Positions 14,617-15,920 of a stretch of DNA of 15,920 bases are shown piece by piece. The position numbers were made by a program, and so were the translations under genes. Every line of letters begins with the position of its first letter. Position 1 is the stretch's first letter. The notes beneath the pieces were generated by a model. That model saw only the letters and a program-made list of their open reading frames with translations. It made no database searches and was not told the origin of the DNA. This stretch comes from an uncultured Lachnospiraceae bacterium (GTDB lineage: Bacteria; Bacillota; Clostridia; Lachnospirales; Lachnospiraceae): the NCBI GenBank assembly GCA_934376945.1, contig CAKRPI010000049.1, positions 1-15,920 on the forward strand, read 5' to 3'.

Positions 14617-15920
14617 TTATTTATCAGCTTCCGCTGAGTCGTCTGTTTGTTCCACCTTGGGAGGAAGAAGAAGACGAACCCGTTCGATTCGGTTTTTGTC
14701 CATTTTATCGACAGTAAGTACGATGCCATCACTCGTTGTGACGGATTCACCTTCGGTTGGAAGATGATCCAACATTTCGATGATGAGGCCACCGACAGAA
14801 TCATATTCATCGGAAGCAAGCTTTAATTCCAGCGAGTCATTGATATCGTCAAGCTTGACAGAACCTTCAATCAAATATTCCCGGTCAGAAACCTTTTGGA
14901 TCCACTCTTCCTCGTCTTCATCGTATTCATCGCGGATGTCACCAACAATTTCTTCAAGCAGATCTTCCAGAGAGATCATGCCAACCGAGGCACCGTATTC
15001 ATCCAGGACGATCGAAATACTGACAGAATTTTTCTGCATTTCCAGAAGCAGCTCGGAGGTTTTTTTGTATTCGTAGGTGAAGTATGGTTCATACATGATG
15101 TCTGTAACATGGAAACTGTCATTATTGTCACAGAAAAAGAAATCTTTGATGTTTAAAATTCCGGTAATGTTGTCCCGGTCATTCCGATAGACAGGAAGAC
15201 GGGTATATTTTTCCTGGCGGAAGACTTCCAGAACCTCCTGATAGGTGGAAGCCTCACTGATCATGACCATGTCCGCGCGTGGAACCATGACGTCTTTGGC
15301 CTGTGAATCGCCAAAATCCACAACATTGTAGATCATTTCGCGTTCTTCTTTCTCGATGACGCCGTCCTTATGGCTGACATCGACGATTGTACGCAGCTCC
15401 ATTTCTGTCATCGGATTCATTGCACTGTCCGTATCGACATGGAGCAGTCGGAGAAAGAAGCGACAGACGGTGTTGATTACAAAAATGACAGGTGTCATGA
15501 CCTTCATCAGAACCATAATGATGGAGGCATAGGCAAGCGCCATTTTCTCAGAATTTGCCGCAGCCAGTGTTTTTGGTGTGATCTCGCCGAAGATCAGAAC
15601 AACAACGGTAAGGATTGTGGTCACGATACCGACGCTTCCGTTGCCGAAAAGCTTAATTGCAAAAGCTGTGGCGAGAGATGCGGCCATGTTGTTGACCAGA
15701 TTGTTGCCAATCAGAATTGCACTTAAAAGCTTAGATGGATTTTCCTTAATTTTCAGAGCGGTGGCTGCCCGTCTGCTGCCTTCTTCAGCGAGTGCCTGCA
15801 GCTTGATCGCGTTAACCGTGGTCAATGAGGTCTCGGCAGAAGAAAAGAATGCGGAAAGAAATACAAGAATTAACAGCGCCAATAGTTGTATGGCGTCATC
15901 AGAAGCCAAAAGATCATCTC
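14617..15920 (-). CDS. CNNM/CBS/CorC-domain membrane protein (HlyC/CorC family), 5' end possibly outside window
   Basis: Leftward membrane protein with the CNNM (DUF21)-CBS-CBS-CorC_HlyC layout of the family often linked to Mg2+/Co2+ efflux and ion homeostasis; the exact substrate here is not shown. At least 430 residues are present. The membrane domain is at about 1-190 (LSAFFSSAETSLTTVNAIK, then further hydrophobic helices, with IFGEITPKTLA). The CBS pair is at about 205-325 (DVMVPRADMVMI; ISIVLDEYGASVGMISLEDLLEE), and the CorC domain at about 335-420, followed by a short Lys/Glu/Asp tail. A TTG at 15909 could start it, but the same frame stays open to the edge and no ribosome binding site is evident there, so the true start may be outside. 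It converges on the NlpC/P60 gene across a shared terminator. Confidence 0.88.
   Translation of the reverse strand, partial: DDLLASDDAIQLLALLILVFLSAFFSSAETSLTTVNAIKLQALAEEGSRRAATALKIKENPSKLLSAILIGNNLVNNMAASLATAFAIKLFGNGSVGIVTTILTVVVLIFGEITPKTLAAANSEKMALAYASIIMVLMKVMTPVIFVINTVCRFFLRLLHVDTDSAMNPMTEMELRTIVDVSHKDGVIEKEEREMIYNVVDFGDSQAKDVMVPRADMVMISEASTYQEVLEVFRQEKYTRLPVYRNDRDNITGILNIKDFFFCDNNDSFHVTDIMYEPYFTYEYKKTSELLLEMQKNSVSISIVLDEYGASVGMISLEDLLEEIVGDIRDEYDEDEEEWIQKVSDREYLIEGSVKLDDINDSLELKLASDEYDSVGGLIIEMLDHLPTEGESVTTSDGIVLTVDKMDKNRIERVRLLLPPKVEQTDDSAEADK

Overview
The window looks like ordinary chromosome from an anaerobic Gram-positive Clostridia, most likely Lachnospiraceae. The reasons are the strong AGGAGG-type ribosome binding sites, extended -10 promoters, secreted proteins with Big2 and fibronectin-III-like modules, a long multidomain c-di-GMP protein and moderate G+C. 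This is inference from gene style; no marker gene is present. I see no phage, transposase, CRISPR array, tRNA or rRNA.

Layout. Bases 1-127 hold the N-terminal part of a leftward XRE-type regulator with no ordinary start codon. Two paralogous secreted subtilases follow (320-2764 and 2907-5624), each with its own promoter and a terminator behind it. The gap 5625-6046 holds a 3' inverted repeat, a terminator, a promoter and a 163-bp near-symmetric inverted repeat that becomes the 5' leader of a yqeY-like gene (6047-6484). A new promoter then drives a 48-codon Cys-rich small ORF (6570-6716) with an intrinsic terminator nested inside it, followed by a 945-aa REC/degenerate-GGDEF/EAL protein (6767-9604) predicted to degrade c-di-GMP. 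A consensus promoter and a leader hairpin precede trkA (9726-11084) and trkH (11095-12531), a potassium uptake operon. After a terminator and promoter comes a secreted NlpC/P60 cell-wall hydrolase with a long Pro/Thr/Glu/Gln repeat linker and two SH3-like domains (12704-14521). It converges, across a shared bidirectional terminator, on a CNNM/CBS/CorC membrane protein whose start may lie beyond the right edge.

How the genes relate. There is one clear operon (trkA-trkH). The rest read as single-gene units separated by terminators. The secreted subtilases and the NlpC/P60 enzyme share a promoter style (TTG, 17-bp spacer, TGC directly before a TA--AT -10 box). I found no new multi-gene system. 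The observation most worth following is the nested small-ORF/terminator leader of the c-di-GMP gene, then the long inverted repeat before yqeY and the structured trkA leader. All structures were paired by eye, without folding energies or database searches.
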